Part shown: piece after piece, positions 25,481-35,247 of the stretch
Numbering within the stretch: the stretch's first letter is position 1
Layout of the letters: every line of letters begins with the position of its first letter
Assembly (NCBI GenBank): GCA_036322875.1
Contig: AP027925.1
Span: 496,001-560,000 of the forward strand
DNA: 64,000 bases
Reading direction: 5' to 3'
Origin: Paraimprobicoccus trichonymphae
GTDB lineage: Bacteria; Bacillota; Clostridia; Oscillospirales; Acutalibacteraceae
Made by a program: the position numbers and the translations under genes
Notes under the pieces: model-generated
Told to the model about the DNA's origin: nothing
Seen by the model: the letters and a program-made list of their open reading frames with translations, nothing else
Database searches by the model: none

Positions 25481-26197
25481 ATAAAAACTGTTAATAATTC
25501 GTTGAAACATGTAGGTATAATAATGGATGGAAATGGGCGTTGGGCTGAGAAAAGGAATTTGCCCAGGATGGCTGGTCATAAATTTGGAGCCGAAACTTTT
25601 GACATAATAGTTAATTATTGCAATAAAATAAAATTGAAATATTTAACTTTGTATGCTTTTTCAACTGAAAACTGGAAAAGGCCGAAGCCTGAAATCAGAT
25701 TTTTAACGGAATTGTTTAAAATAAAAATGGAGAAAGTTTTATTGAATATAGTAAATAATGATATAAAAATAAATTTTTTAGGTGATATGTCGAAATTTTC
25801 TGAAAAAATAAAAAAATTAACTGCTGAAATTAAAAAATTGTCAGAAAATAAAAAAGGTTTAACATTAAATATAGCCTTAAATTATGGAAGTAGAAGTGAA
25901 ATTGTTAACGCTACTAAAAATATAGCATTAGATTTCAAAAATGATAAAATAAAATTAGAAGACATAACAGAAAATCTATTTTCTAATGAATTATATACAA
26001 AAAATCAGCCTGAATTAGATTTAATTATAAGAACTGGAAGTGAACATAGATTATCAAATTTTTTGTTGTGGCAAGCTGCGTATGCTGAAATAATAGTGTT
26101 AGACGTTTTTTGGCCAGATTTTAAACCAAAAAATTTGGACTGTGCTATAGAAATTTTTTCTAATAGAAATAGAAAATTTGGGAATATATTAAAATAA
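25481..26197 (+). CDS. uppS: Isoprenyl transferase (undecaprenyl diphosphate synthase), AUA start
   Basis: 238 residues. HVGIIMDGNGRWAEKRNLPR carries the catalytic Asp and diphosphate-binding Arg, followed by LTLYAFSTENWKRP, LNIALNYGSRSEI and DLIIRTGSEHRLSNFLLWQAAYAE. It builds the C55 carrier lipid for cell-wall precursors from isoprenoid units. A TTG at 25502 is possible, but an in-frame ATA at 25481 stands exactly 6 nt after GAGGTGA and gives MKTVNNSLKHVGIIMDGNG. A TGA in frame three codons upstream excludes earlier starts. cdsA and dxr, common neighbours, are absent. Confidence 0.93.
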   Translation: MKTVNNSLKHVGIIMDGNGRWAEKRNLPRMAGHKFGAETFDIIVNYCNKIKLKYLTLYAFSTENWKRPKPEIRFLTELFKIKMEKVLLNIVNNDIKINFLGDMSKFSEKIKKLTAEIKKLSENKKGLTLNIALNYGSRSEIVNATKNIALDFKNDKIKLEDITENLFSNELYTKNQPELDLIIRTGSEHRLSNFLLWQAAYAEIIVLDVFWPDFKPKNLDCAIEIFSNRNRKFGNILK

Positions 26198-26256
26198 AAA
26201 TACGTGAAAATATTTCATTTAAAAATAAATTTGTAATACAAAAAAATTAGTTTTTT

Positions 26257-28362
26257 ATGAAAAGAGAAAAGATAAAAATGGAATATAATAGTCCAATTAG
26301 GCAATTTAAAAAGCAAAATAAAAAGCAAAATAAAAAGCAAAATAAAAAGAAAAATACAATAATATTTATCGTGTTGGGTTTATTGTGCCTCTCAGTCGTG
26401 ATTTTCGCGATAGTCAATTCTCAAACAAAAAATAATAGTGATATCAACGAAAATTCTGATAATATTTCAAAAACAATATTACGTCCGCAGGACGATTTTT
26501 ATACTTATGTAAATGAAAAATGGCTTAAAAATGCGAAAATTGTTCCTGGAAAAGCATCTAGCGATACTTTGAATGAAGTGACAGAGTTAAACGAAGAAAG
26601 AATTTTAAATATTTTAAAGGAATTAACTTCTAAACAAAATGGAAAAAACACATCTGAACAAAAGCTTTCAGATCTTTATAAGTCAGTTATAGACACTGAA
26701 AATCGTAATTTACAAAGTATAACACCAATTAAAAAATATATAGATGCATATGATAACGCCAAAGATTTAAAAGAATTATTAGTAGCAGATCTTCTAGCTT
26801 ATAAAGAAATCGGTAACAGCTCAATATTAACAATTGAGATAATCCCAGATGCTAGAGACAGCAGCAAAAATATTTTATGTTTTCAAGGATTAACAACACA
26901 CCTATCAAAACATACACTTGACAGCGAAGTAGCAACGAAAGCTTATGAGGAATTTATAGCTACACTTCTGAAACTATCTGGTACAAAAACTAAAAAAGCT
27001 GTTTCAGAAGCCAAAATAGTTACGAAACTTGAAAAAGATTTAGCTGGCGTATCATTGGAGTCGCAAGAACTTCACGATGTCGATAAAACTTACAATGTTT
27101 TCAAAATCAATGATTTAAGCAGATTATATTCAGGCATAAATATTTCTATGCTTATAAAAGATTTGGGATATGGTAACGTAAATTACGTTATAATTTCTGA
27201 AAAAGTAAAATTTGAAAAATCTGTTGAGTATTTTATAGAAAAAAATTTGGAAATTTTAAAACTATATGCAAAAACTAGAATATTAATTTGGTACGGAAAA
27301 TGTTTATCACAAGAATTTACAGATGCTTTTGATATTCTCAATAAAACGCTTTTCGGTGTTGAAGGGTCAATTCCAATTGAACAAAAGGCTGTAAAAGCTG
27401 TACAAGGAATGCTATTCGATGACTTAGGAAAAATTTATGTTGAAAATTATTTTAAAGAAGATGCAAAAAAAGACGTAAAAAATATGATTTCAAAAATTAT
27501 AGAACAGTACAAAAAAAAAATTAATAGTGCAAACTGGATAAACAGGGCTACGCAGGAAAAGGCTATAAAGAAATTGGAAAAAATGAGCATACAGATCGGA
27601 TATCCTGATAAATGGTCGGATAGATTAAATAGTATTGAAATTAAGAATTATGAAAATAATGGAAGTTATTTTTTAAATATTTGCGAAATACAAAAAAAGC
27701 TCACAGAATTAGATAAGGAAGATTTTAAAAAACCTGTTGATAAAACAAGATGGGAGATGCCGGTGTATACCGTAAATGCTTATTACAATCCACAATACAA
27801 TGGAATTGTGTTTCCAGCAGGAATTTTGCAACCACCATTTTATGATGCTAATGCTTCAGAAGAACAAAATATGGGAGCAATCGGTGCAGTTATTGCACAT
27901 GAAATTAGTCATGCTTTTGATTCTGTAGGCTCAAAATTTGACGAAAATGGCAATGCTTTTAATTGGTGGAATATTGAAGATACTGAAAATTTTGAAAAAC
28001 ATTGCGAACAATTTATAAAAGCTTACGATGGTATTGAAATTTCTGATGGTATTATTAATAATGGGCAGTTGACTCTTTTTGAAAATATTGCTGATGTCGG
28101 TGGTATTTCTTGTATGCTAAATATTTTATCTGAGAAAAAAAATCCTGACTATAAGTTATTTTTTGAAAGTTGGGCAAAAATATGGAGAATAGTCGCTACT
28201 CCTGAATATTTAAAGCAGCTTAGTACTACTGATGTTCATAGTATCAACAAAGTTCGTGTGAACAGAACACTTGCGAATTTTGAAGAATTTCATAGGGCTT
28301 TTGATATTAAAGAAGGCGATAAGATGTACGTTGCTCCCAAAGCAAGAGTTGGCTTGTGGTAA
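26257..28362 (+). CDS. pepO: M13 family zinc endopeptidase (PepO/neprilysin-like)
   Basis: 701 residues. A short cytoplasmic tail with the repeat KKQNKKQNKKQNKK (26309-26349 is a 12-nt tandem repeat) precedes one membrane helix (about 34-52). An M13 N-domain beginning RPQDDFYTYVNEKWL follows, then VNAYYNPQYNGIVFPAGIL (substrate-binding N-A-Y-Y), the zinc motif VIAHEISHAFD, the ENIADVGG motif with the third zinc ligand, and the terminal MYVAPKARVGLW. M13 enzymes cut short peptides. Its topology is probably type II, with the catalytic domain outside. The length and motifs are complete. Confidence 0.93.
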   Translation: MKREKIKMEYNSPIRQFKKQNKKQNKKQNKKKNTIIFIVLGLLCLSVVIFAIVNSQTKNNSDINENSDNISKTILRPQDDFYTYVNEKWLKNAKIVPGKASSDTLNEVTELNEERILNILKELTSKQNGKNTSEQKLSDLYKSVIDTENRNLQSITPIKKYIDAYDNAKDLKELLVADLLAYKEIGNSSILTIEIIPDARDSSKNILCFQGLTTHLSKHTLDSEVATKAYEEFIATLLKLSGTKTKKAVSEAKIVTKLEKDLAGVSLESQELHDVDKTYNVFKINDLSRLYSGINISMLIKDLGYGNVNYVIISEKVKFEKSVEYFIEKNLEILKLYAKTRILIWYGKCLSQEFTDAFDILNKTLFGVEGSIPIEQKAVKAVQGMLFDDLGKIYVENYFKEDAKKDVKNMISKIIEQYKKKINSANWINRATQEKAIKKLEKMSIQIGYPDKWSDRLNSIEIKNYENNGSYFLNICEIQKKLTELDKEDFKKPVDKTRWEMPVYTVNAYYNPQYNGIVFPAGILQPPFYDANASEEQNMGAIGAVIAHEISHAFDSVGSKFDENGNAFNWWNIEDTENFEKHCEQFIKAYDGIEISDGIINNGQLTLFENIADVGGISCMLNILSEKKNPDYKLFFESWAKIWRIVATPEYLKQLSTTDVHSINKVRVNRTLANFEEFHRAFDIKEGDKMYVAPKARVGLW

Positions 28363-28539
28363 TAAGGGTTTACAAGAGGTAGATCTTAATTGTTTAAACT
28401 TAAAAATTTCAATATTATTAAATTTTGCAATTATAATGATAAGAAATATAAATTTGGTAAGGTTTATATAAATAGTTTTGGTAAATAAAATATTTTAATA
28501 ATTTCGGAATATAAATTTAGATTGTGGAGTTGATTTATT

Positions 28540-29304
28540 TTGGAAAAATCGTTATATGAATTGGTTTTAAAGGATAAACTTCCACATGCATTTATATTGG
28601 AAAGTAATAATTTACGTGAAATTTTAGAAATTTCTAAAAATATTTTTGGGATTTTGATTTCTAAAATAAATGATAGAAAGTTAAAAAATAATATTCATCC
28701 AGACTTTTGTTTAATTTCCAGTAACAAGTCTAAGACTTTAGGCATAGACATAATAAGAGAAATTAAAACTCAAATGGCTGTTTTACCAAGTGAGTGTAGT
28801 TATAGATTTTTCGTAATTACAGACGGAAATTTATTGACAATTCAAGCACAAAATGCTCTATTGAAGATTTTAGAAGAACCTATTAAAAACAATTTTTTAG
28901 TTATTTTGTGCAAAAATTCGAATTTTTTATTAAGAACTATAATATCAAGGGTTCAAGTCTTTAGTATAAAATCCAAAGAAAAATTTATCTTCGATGACAA
29001 TATTTTAGAAATCGCAAATAAAATCATAAAATATATTTTTTCGAATCAAGAGTTTGAACTAGTGAAATTATTTGAAGAAGAAAACTTAAAAGATAGAAAT
29101 TGTTTAAAAAATATTATCAAAACATTAAAAAATGAGTTAAAAGATATTTTAGAAAAAGTGAGTGTTTTTGAAATTTTGCAAAAAACTGAATATTTGTTAG
29201 AAAAAAATGTGAATTTAAATTTATTAATTAGTTGGTTTTGTTTTAATTCAAGCAACACAAAATTTGATGAAAAGAATTTAATAAATATAGTTAGTTTTCA
29301 ATAA
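28540..29304 (+). CDS. holB: DNA polymerase III delta' subunit
   Basis: 254 residues. LPHAFILESNN, GIDIIREIKTQM and ITDGNLLTIQAQNALLKILEEP (sensor/box VII region) with LRTIISRVQVFSI (the S-R-x arginine-finger motif) define the clamp-loader delta' AAA+ fold. It lacks a P-loop, as delta' usually does. It loads the sliding clamp with DnaX and HolA. TTG start after GTGGAG. Its 3' end overlaps the convergent sigK by 14 nt. tmk, ricT and rsmI, its usual neighbours, are absent. Confidence 0.88.
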   Translation: MEKSLYELVLKDKLPHAFILESNNLREILEISKNIFGILISKINDRKLKNNIHPDFCLISSNKSKTLGIDIIREIKTQMAVLPSECSYRFFVITDGNLLTIQAQNALLKILEEPIKNNFLVILCKNSNFLLRTIISRVQVFSIKSKEKFIFDDNILEIANKIIKYIFSNQEFELVKLFEEENLKDRNCLKNIIKTLKNELKDILEKVSVFEILQKTEYLLEKNVNLNLLISWFCFNSSNTKFDEKNLINIVSFQ

Positions 29305-29977
29305 AAAATTCTTTTAAGATATTTATAGCTTTTGTTTCAATTCTTGATACGTATGATCTAGATATTTTTAATTTTTTTGCTACTTCTCTTTGTGGCAAAT
29401 TTTTGTTTCCATTTAAACCATATCTTAAAAAAATTATTATTCTTTCTCTAGAGTTTAAATGAGAAATTAAAATCTTTTTCAGTTTTTGAATGTCTATTTT
29501 TTTAGATATCTCATCCTCTATAGAAATATCTGTTTTTATTGTATCTAATATTGTGAGAGAGTTTCCATCTTTATCAATTTCTATTGCATCACTCATAGAA
29601 ATATCCAAACCAGTTTTCCTGTTACTTCTTAAATACATCAATATTTCGTTTTCTATACACCTTGCTGTATAACTAGACAATTTGGCACCTTTTTTAAAAT
29701 CAAAGGTGTTTATGGCTTTTATTAGTCCTATTGTTCCCACTGAAATCAAATCTTCTATATCTAATTTATTTGAACAATATTTTTTGGAAATATGAGCAAC
29801 TAACCTTAAATTGTGTTCCACCAATTTATTTTTAGCTTTAATATTTCCGTTTGCTGCTAGCTTTAAATATTCTTGTTCTTCCTTATTAGAAAGCGTTTTC
29901 GGAAACAAATTTGGACTTATTACATGCAAGATAAAAAAAATCAAGTTGTTAAGTATATAAAACAAAAAAGAAAACAA
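29291..29977 (-). CDS. sigK: RNA polymerase sigma-K factor (sporulation)
   Basis: 228 residues. The hydrophobic N-terminal segment (about 1-25) resembles the pro-sequence of pro-sigma-K. FPKTLSNKEEQEYLKLAANGN and KNKLVEHNLRLVAHISKKY open region 2, with EDLISVGTIGLIKAINTF and SSYTARCIENEILMYLRS; region 4 has LPQREVAKKLKISRSYVSRIETKA. These are closest to SigK/SigE. SigK drives late mother-cell genes during endospore formation. TTG start after AAAGGTG. The gene is continuous, with no intervening element. Confidence 0.88.
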   Translation of the reverse strand: MFSFLFYILNNLIFFILHVISPNLFPKTLSNKEEQEYLKLAANGNIKAKNKLVEHNLRLVAHISKKYCSNKLDIEDLISVGTIGLIKAINTFDFKKGAKLSSYTARCIENEILMYLRSNRKTGLDISMSDAIEIDKDGNSLTILDTIKTDISIEDEISKKIDIQKLKKILISHLNSRERIIIFLRYGLNGNKNLPQREVAKKLKISRSYVSRIETKAINILKEFFIEN

Positions 29978-30320
29978 ATAAAAACACCTTTACCTATTAA
30001 TTAATATGTAATTTTTATAAATATTAGACTTCGTTACTTTTATAGAAAAAAAGCGGGAAAACCGCTAAATTTTAGTTTAGTCATATGAATTGCCTCAAAA
30101 TATAAAAAATGTTGACAAAAAACAATAAATCGCTAACACTAAATTAGTACTGTAGAGCTCACAGGAATTTATACTTGAAATGAAGACTGAGTCTGTATAA
30201 TCATAGGTTGGGATTTTGAGTTTAGAAATAGGTCTAATAATAAAAATTTAAATTTTGCATATTTAATGAATAAAATGAGAATAATAATTGACGTATAACT
30301 ATTGTAAGGAGGAGTTTTAT
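29978..30320. repeat. Dispersed repeat copy D (30058-30195, plus) and gap
   Basis: ACCGCTAAATTTTAGTTTA, a TGTTGACAAAAAACAATAAA block, a CTGTAGAGCTCACAG hairpin and ATTTATACTTGAAATGAAG match the other copies. In the hairpin the second pair is T-A where copy E has C-G, a compensatory change. The right end is lost. A promoter-like AT-rich stretch follows before 30321. Confidence 0.6.
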
Positions 30321-30464
30321 ATGTATTTTTTAAAGAGAAATTATTGTCGTGAGCCATATCACGGGTTAGGTTCGTTTTTTATATTTGGGATAGTAGGTGA
30401 TTTTTTAACATTAATTTTAGTAAGTCAGGTGATATTATGCCAAATCATCAACATCACCGTATAA
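30321..30464 (+). CDS. Small membrane protein (47 aa)
   Basis: ATG follows AAGGAGGAG with 6 nt spacing, a near-perfect Shine-Dalgarno. The peptide starts MYFLKRNYCREPYHGLG and has one hydrophobic helix (SFFIFGIVGDFLTLILVS). It overlaps the next frame, which has its own AGGTGA. No family is recognised. The strong ribosome site argues for real translation. Confidence 0.4.
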   Translation: MYFLKRNYCREPYHGLGSFFIFGIVGDFLTLILVSQVILCQIINITV

Positions 30465-30846
30465 AACTCGGAAACGATCATCATGAAGGTTATTTAAACG
30501 CTGCTAAATCTTATCTTGCAGATGCAGGAGAATATATTGATATACCTTGGAGTTTATCAAATGGTAATACTATTGAAAGCACGCAGGAAACAGTTAATGT
30601 TGAAGGAAAAAAGCTACTTTTTGGTTAGCATACGCAAATGGAGCCTGACCTAATAATGGTTCTAGACCTGCTGGCGCAAGTGTAATAAATGTACTTGAAC
30701 CCCATGTGGTGTTTTGTGTAGACAGAAATCAAGCGGTAAGAGGGGTTAGTTGGTTGTCTATGTCAAATGATGAATTTGCATTATTTATTAAAAATGATGA
30801 CTCTGGTAAAAATTTACGTAAACGTTTGATTACCGGTATGAGATAG
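30437..30846 (+). pseudogene. Hypothetical protein, frameshifted
   Basis: It starts MPNHQHHRIKLGNDHHEGYL and runs in frame to 30628. Shifting one frame, it continues ATFWLAYANGA, a TGA, then PNNGSRPAGASVINVLEPHV, VVFCVDRNQAVRGVSWLSMS and KNLRKRLITGMR to the stop at 30846. No family is recognised. The His-rich start and ordered continuation suggest one gene with a frameshift and a stop. Confidence 0.45.
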
Positions 30847-30849
30847 ATT

Positions 30850-31355
30850 TTATTTTATGTTTATGGTGAAAAGTAATGATAAAATAATTGTTTTGTTCTT
30901 TTCACCTTCTTTTTTGCCAACTTTTTTTCCTCGTGCGTCACTAATTGTAATACCTTTTCTTTCAGCACTATTCATTCTCATAAGTTCATTTCTTATTTCT
31001 TGTTCTCTTTGGTTCGTAAGCTGCTCTGATTTTTTTATTTTTGCTTAAATTTTAAAAAAAAACACTAAACGGTGTTAAATTTAAAATATTCAGTGAAAAA
31101 ACAATAATATTTTAGTAATCAAATAAGTAGCAAAAGTTATTCGTAAATTTAAATTTTTTAAAATATCATACCAAATTGCAGAATTTTGAGAAGGTTTTAT
31201 GAATTATTTTTGGTAATGTAAAGATTAGTAAATTAGCTGATAAAAAAACAATGTGAGTATATGTTATTTTTGATAAAATAAATATTTGGCGGTTTTCTCG
31301 CGGATATATATAAAATTTTATACAAAGTTATATATTTTGTATAAGTTAGTATGCT
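30850..31355. other. Gap with a minus-strand relic and repeat end
   Basis: On the minus strand (about 31048-30850) a frame reads QEIRNELMRMNSAERKGI then SDARGKKVGKKEGEKNK, which resembles the C-terminal tail of Rpn/PD-(D/E)XK transposase-like nucleases. This is weak evidence. At 31270-31300 there is a lone left end of the dispersed repeat (TTGGCGGTTTTCTCGCG). Confidence 0.3.
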
Positions 31356-32585
31356 TTAGGAAATTTTTTCTATAGCAACAAAGATTTTAGAAATTTCATA
31401 CCAAGTCGGATAATCTACTGAACCTGTTTGTGATAAATCAAATATTTGTTGAAATTTTTTTACAGATTCAGTTGTTTTTGGACCATAAATTCCATCAACA
31501 GCTATTTTGGGTATTGCTGGGTAGGCTTTGCTTATAGTATTTAATTGTTCTTGAATTACTCTAACTGATGAACCAGTTGAACCATTTTGCAATGTACTTC
31601 CAGGATAAGAAACTGGTACGCCAGCTATTTTTTCAGCTGAAGCGAGATAAATTTCTGGGCCGTAAAAATTTCTTAAAATTTCCATATAATTATATCCTTC
31701 ATCTGCTAGATATTTTGAACCCCACTGAGTTAACCACCCTGGACAACTCACTTGTTTTCCATCGCAATACTGAGTGAATAGGGGTTGGCTAATGTTTGGT
31801 TTTGTAATATAATTTGAAAACACTTCGTCTACTACATTTGAAATTTCTTGAAAAACATTTCTTTGATAAATAAATTTCTGATCGTAAGCAGTTGAAGAGG
31901 TAATAGTAAAATTATAACCGCGACTTCTGTACCATTCAGTATAAACTCTATTCAAAGTAAACGAATTTATAGCTAAGATATTAGCTTTTATACATTCATA
32001 CGGCCAAGTTGGATATATTTCAGAACTAGCAACATTTTTTATATAATCTTTATACTCAACCCAATAATTCGTCACGTAACTATTTGTAGGTAAACCGTCA
32101 TGTACTATTATAAATTCAGGAACTACAACTTCTTCTAGTATCACAAAATTAGCTGCTGAAGATGGCTGTTTTACTTCATCCTCAGGTATTTTTTTCGGAT
32201 ATTTCCCATATAAAACGTGGTCTTGTATTGAATAATTTACATTTTTGGAAGTTCCTTCTTTTAATACTTTCAAAAATACTTTTTCTTCGGATAAAACATC
32301 AGGTAAAATCTGAATTTTTCTTATAGTAACAGTATCAAAATTTTCATGTTTTACTGTTAAATCGTATTCACTATAAGGCTTAATAGTACTTGGTTCCATA
32401 GAATATTCTTTTCTAGGTGCTTGTAATTCTATTATTCTGGTTTTTCCGGATATATCTGTAGTTATTTCTGATACCACAATTCCACTTCTATTTGTAGGAC
32501 TGATTGCAATTTGTGCGTTTTCTACAGGAATTGCTTCAGTTTCGTTGAAAACACTAATTATTAAACGACCTATTGCCAAGTTCAA
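31356..32585 (-). CDS. SpoIID-domain and peptidoglycan-binding protein
   Basis: About 409 residues. An N-terminal beta-rich module (about 1-110, GRLIISVFNETEAIPVENAQ) precedes a SpoIID-like catalytic region: YIKNVASSEIYPTWPYECIKANILAINSF (family x-x-V-x-x-E-M-P-x-x-W-x-x-E-A-L-K-A-Q-A-V) through CPGWLTQWGSKYLADEGYNY. A C-terminal PG_binding_1 domain (GSTGSSVRVIQEQLN, IAVDGIYGPKTTESVKKFQ) completes it. SpoIID is a lytic transglycosylase used in engulfment; this type is common in Clostridia, often spore-cortex or wall related. No signal peptide is visible. TTG start after AAAGG. Confidence 0.85.
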   Translation of the reverse strand: MNLAIGRLIISVFNETEAIPVENAQIAISPTNRSGIVVSEITTDISGKTRIIELQAPRKEYSMEPSTIKPYSEYDLTVKHENFDTVTIRKIQILPDVLSEEKVFLKVLKEGTSKNVNYSIQDHVLYGKYPKKIPEDEVKQPSSAANFVILEEVVVPEFIIVHDGLPTNSYVTNYWVEYKDYIKNVASSEIYPTWPYECIKANILAINSFTLNRVYTEWYRSRGYNFTITSSTAYDQKFIYQRNVFQEISNVVDEVFSNYITKPNISQPLFTQYCDGKQVSCPGWLTQWGSKYLADEGYNYMEILRNFYGPEIYLASAEKIAGVPVSYPGSTLQNGSTGSSVRVIQEQLNTISKAYPAIPKIAVDGIYGPKTTESVKKFQQIFDLSQTGSVDYPTWYEISKIFVAIEKIS

Positions 32586-32689
32586 CACAACCTTTAATTA
32601 AAAATATTTGCTAATAAAGATTATGATTTGATTCTTTATTTCAGAACAAATAATTTAACAATATATATAAATATGCAAATTAACGCTCT

Positions 32690-32798
32690 ATTTGACTGAA
32701 GATTCTTGGTTTTACGATACCTTCGATTATTCGTCTTGCGCAAGATCTATTTCAAATTTTAATTTCCGTAAGTCCTGTGGCGTTCATTTAATATTATC
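32690..32798 (-). repeat. Dispersed repeat, diverged fragment
   Basis: GAAGATTCTTGGTTTTACG and TTCATTTAAT blocks match the minus-orientation copy at 51550-51768. Most of the element is degraded. The flanks 32586-32689 and 32799-33184 show no gene. Confidence 0.4.
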
Positions 32799-33184
32799 AA
32801 ATTTTTTTTATGATATAACCAACTAAACCAAAGCTTAGTGGCTTTTTCTCATTTTTTATAATAATTTATTTATAGTAGATTAAATTAATTTTACAAATAT
32901 TTTTGATTTTGTATTTTACTTGAACCTTTTCTAAAAAATTTATAAATTGCTCGACAATTTTACAGTGCAACATACATTGGTGAGAATATGTGAAATATGC
33001 AAAATACAATAACTAAAAAAATCTAGATTTATGTTACGGATAAACAAATTAGCCTGTTAAATAAAACTCCTGAAAAATGTTTGCAACTATGTTTCTAATT
33101 TAATTTTTAAGAGTAGAAACTTAAGTATGTATTGAATATAAGAAAAAAACTCATTGTAGGTTTAGAAGAATTTTTTGTTTAAAA

Positions 33185-33745
33185 TTTAACAATGGCGGTT
33201 CAGATTGGCCGTGTTTGATAATCAAAACGAAGCGATGTATCTTCAACAATGGTTACCAAATTAAACGCGAATACAAAACACAATCGCAAGTAATTACAAA
33301 AATGCAAACGCACGCTAGCGCTTGAAAGCTAACAGTCCACAAGAAAATCGTTAGATTACAGATGTTAATCATTCGTACTAGTTGATAAATACGGTAAAAA
33401 CACTCTATTTATTTTAGAAAATTTTTAACTGAGATTGCTGCTAACCTACATTATATTCCCCAAGCTTGTTTAAAATATGGCCATATAAAACATTTGTTAG
33501 AAATAAAAAGTATCATCTTTTCAAGTTTAAATATTATGCTTACATATAACGATAACTGTTTACATTTTGTTGACGCAATGAATCTTCAACGCTTTGGGAT
33601 TGGGAGTACATGGTTGAAATACAAAATAAGTAAACGATAGCATGCATATCCAATCTGCCTACGATATAACAACATCACTGCGCAAGCTAAAAGTGGAAGA
33701 TATAAATACCGGGTCGTTACAAACCCTGGTGAGGGATGTATATAA
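33185..33745 (+). pseudogene. TnpB-type transposon protein remnant
   Basis: Across stops and shifts: YGKNTLFILE (RuvC-II region), a YIPQACLKYGHIK segment (family S-Q-x-C-S-x-C-G-H) and DAMNLQRFGIGSTW (family D-x-N-A-A-x-N-L-x-x-x-G). DNA similarity to the relic at 37080-38110 is visible. An end-like sequence ACCCTGGTGAGGGA lies near 33724. Confidence 0.6.
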
Positions 33746-33971
33746 AGTATAAAAATATTTTTCTGTAACATAATAAAATTAGGTTTAAGAAAGCTACAAA
33801 CTATAATTAATCGTGTGTAAATTTTAAACTACGCTGTAGGAACAGTTTTTTATTTAATAGCGATGATAAAATGATATTTTTATCTTTGCAATTGTAAAGG
33901 ATATCTCGATGTAATTCACTCGTATTATTGCTTAATTATTTTATAATGAAAATATTAGAGGTGTAATGTTA

Positions 33972-35247
33972 TGTATAATATCACAAGAAATTTGATAAAA
34001 TCAAAATACGATAGTTTATCTAAAAAACCAAACAAAGACTCTGAAAAGAAAAGGGGGCTTTTTAATAATTTAGTCAATGATATAAATAATTTTTTAAAAG
34101 GAATACCTATATCTAGAAATGAAATTTATAAATCTGAAAAAAAAACCTAAAAGAAATTTTAGACAAATATTTATCTAAAATCGATAAAAAACCCGAATAT
34201 GATGAATATAAAAATGAAGCAAAGGACTTAAAAAATACTGTTGAAAATGATCTTAAACTTCACAAGTATAATAAATCAGAGGAAAAAGAACACACTATTG
34301 ATGTTAGAGACAAAAAAATAAAATATGGATTTTTTAACAAAATAACTGAAATAACCAAGCCACTTTTTTCGCACTCTAGCGGTTTACCTCAAAGGACAGA
34401 TATACTTCAAGATTATACTGATTTAGATTGCTATTTTCTATCTGTGCTTATGGCTGCTGTGGAAAAAAACCCTAAACTTATTATTGATTGCTTTCCTGAT
34501 TATCCAAAAAATTTAAGTGATTCTGAAAAAATAGGTGAATTTAATTCGGGTAAAAAAGTAAAAGTTAGATATTATAAAGTGAAATCAGGACGTTTGGACG
34601 AAAATTTCAGATATTTTTCAAACGGTGCTATAAATATAATTGTAGATAAAACTGCACTTAAAAATAATGGTGTACCTTGGGTTCGAATACTATAAAAAGC
34701 ATATGCTGTGTATCGGCCAAAAGGTTTTGATGTTTCTATGGGTACAAGAAAATTAGAAGAGTTAAAAGCTGCTAAAACTATAAATTCTAGAATTATTGAC
34801 GGAATAAATGGCGGTAATGCAGCATCTGTTATGGTTACCGTTACAGATATTTCCTCAAATGTGTTCGGTTGGAACAATAGCAAAAAAACAAAAAAATTTC
34901 CAGAATCTTATACAAAAGAAAATTTAAAAATTTTTAATATTATAAAAAATGCACTCAATAGTGGAAAAATTATCATGGCTAGTGCATCCAAATATACTGA
35001 AGGAAAAATACCGAACCTCTACTCAAAAGGATTATTTCTCAATCACACTTATACCATAACAGGATTTGATGAAGTAGGCAACACAAAATATGTAACTGTG
35101 GAAAAACCTTATAGAGGAAGAATCAGAGAATACGATGAAAATCATAAAAGTAAGGCTGTCATACCAGAAGACGATTTAAAAAAAGGCATATCTAAATTAG
35201 AGCTCAACGATTTTTGCAATTACTTTAGAGATATACAATTCTTTTAA
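33972..35247 (+). pseudogene. Calpain-like (peptidase C2) cysteine protease, broken
   Basis: About 425 codons when joined. The first part (MYNITRNLIKSKYDSLSKKP) is followed by a 1-nt loss in an A9 run (34137-34145), then a long charged region and a calpain core: DYTDLDCYFLSVLMAAVEK (catalytic Cys), VPWVRIL then TAA (34693-34695) then KAYAVYRPKGFDV, matching calpain W-x-x-L-L-E-K-A-Y-A so the TAA probably replaced GAA. IIDGINGGNAASVMVTVT and LFLNHTYTITGFDEV (catalytic His) follow. The third catalytic residue, Asn in R-N-P-W-G, reads Lys in VEKPYRG. Calpains are mainly eukaryotic; bacterial copies are often host-associated. Confidence 0.65.

Noticed and set aside
30600..30700. In-frame TGA in the 30.4 kb relic as a sign of TGA-for-Trp recoding
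   Set aside because: Clear genes such as miaA and rnpA end in TGA, and the relic is also frameshifted.
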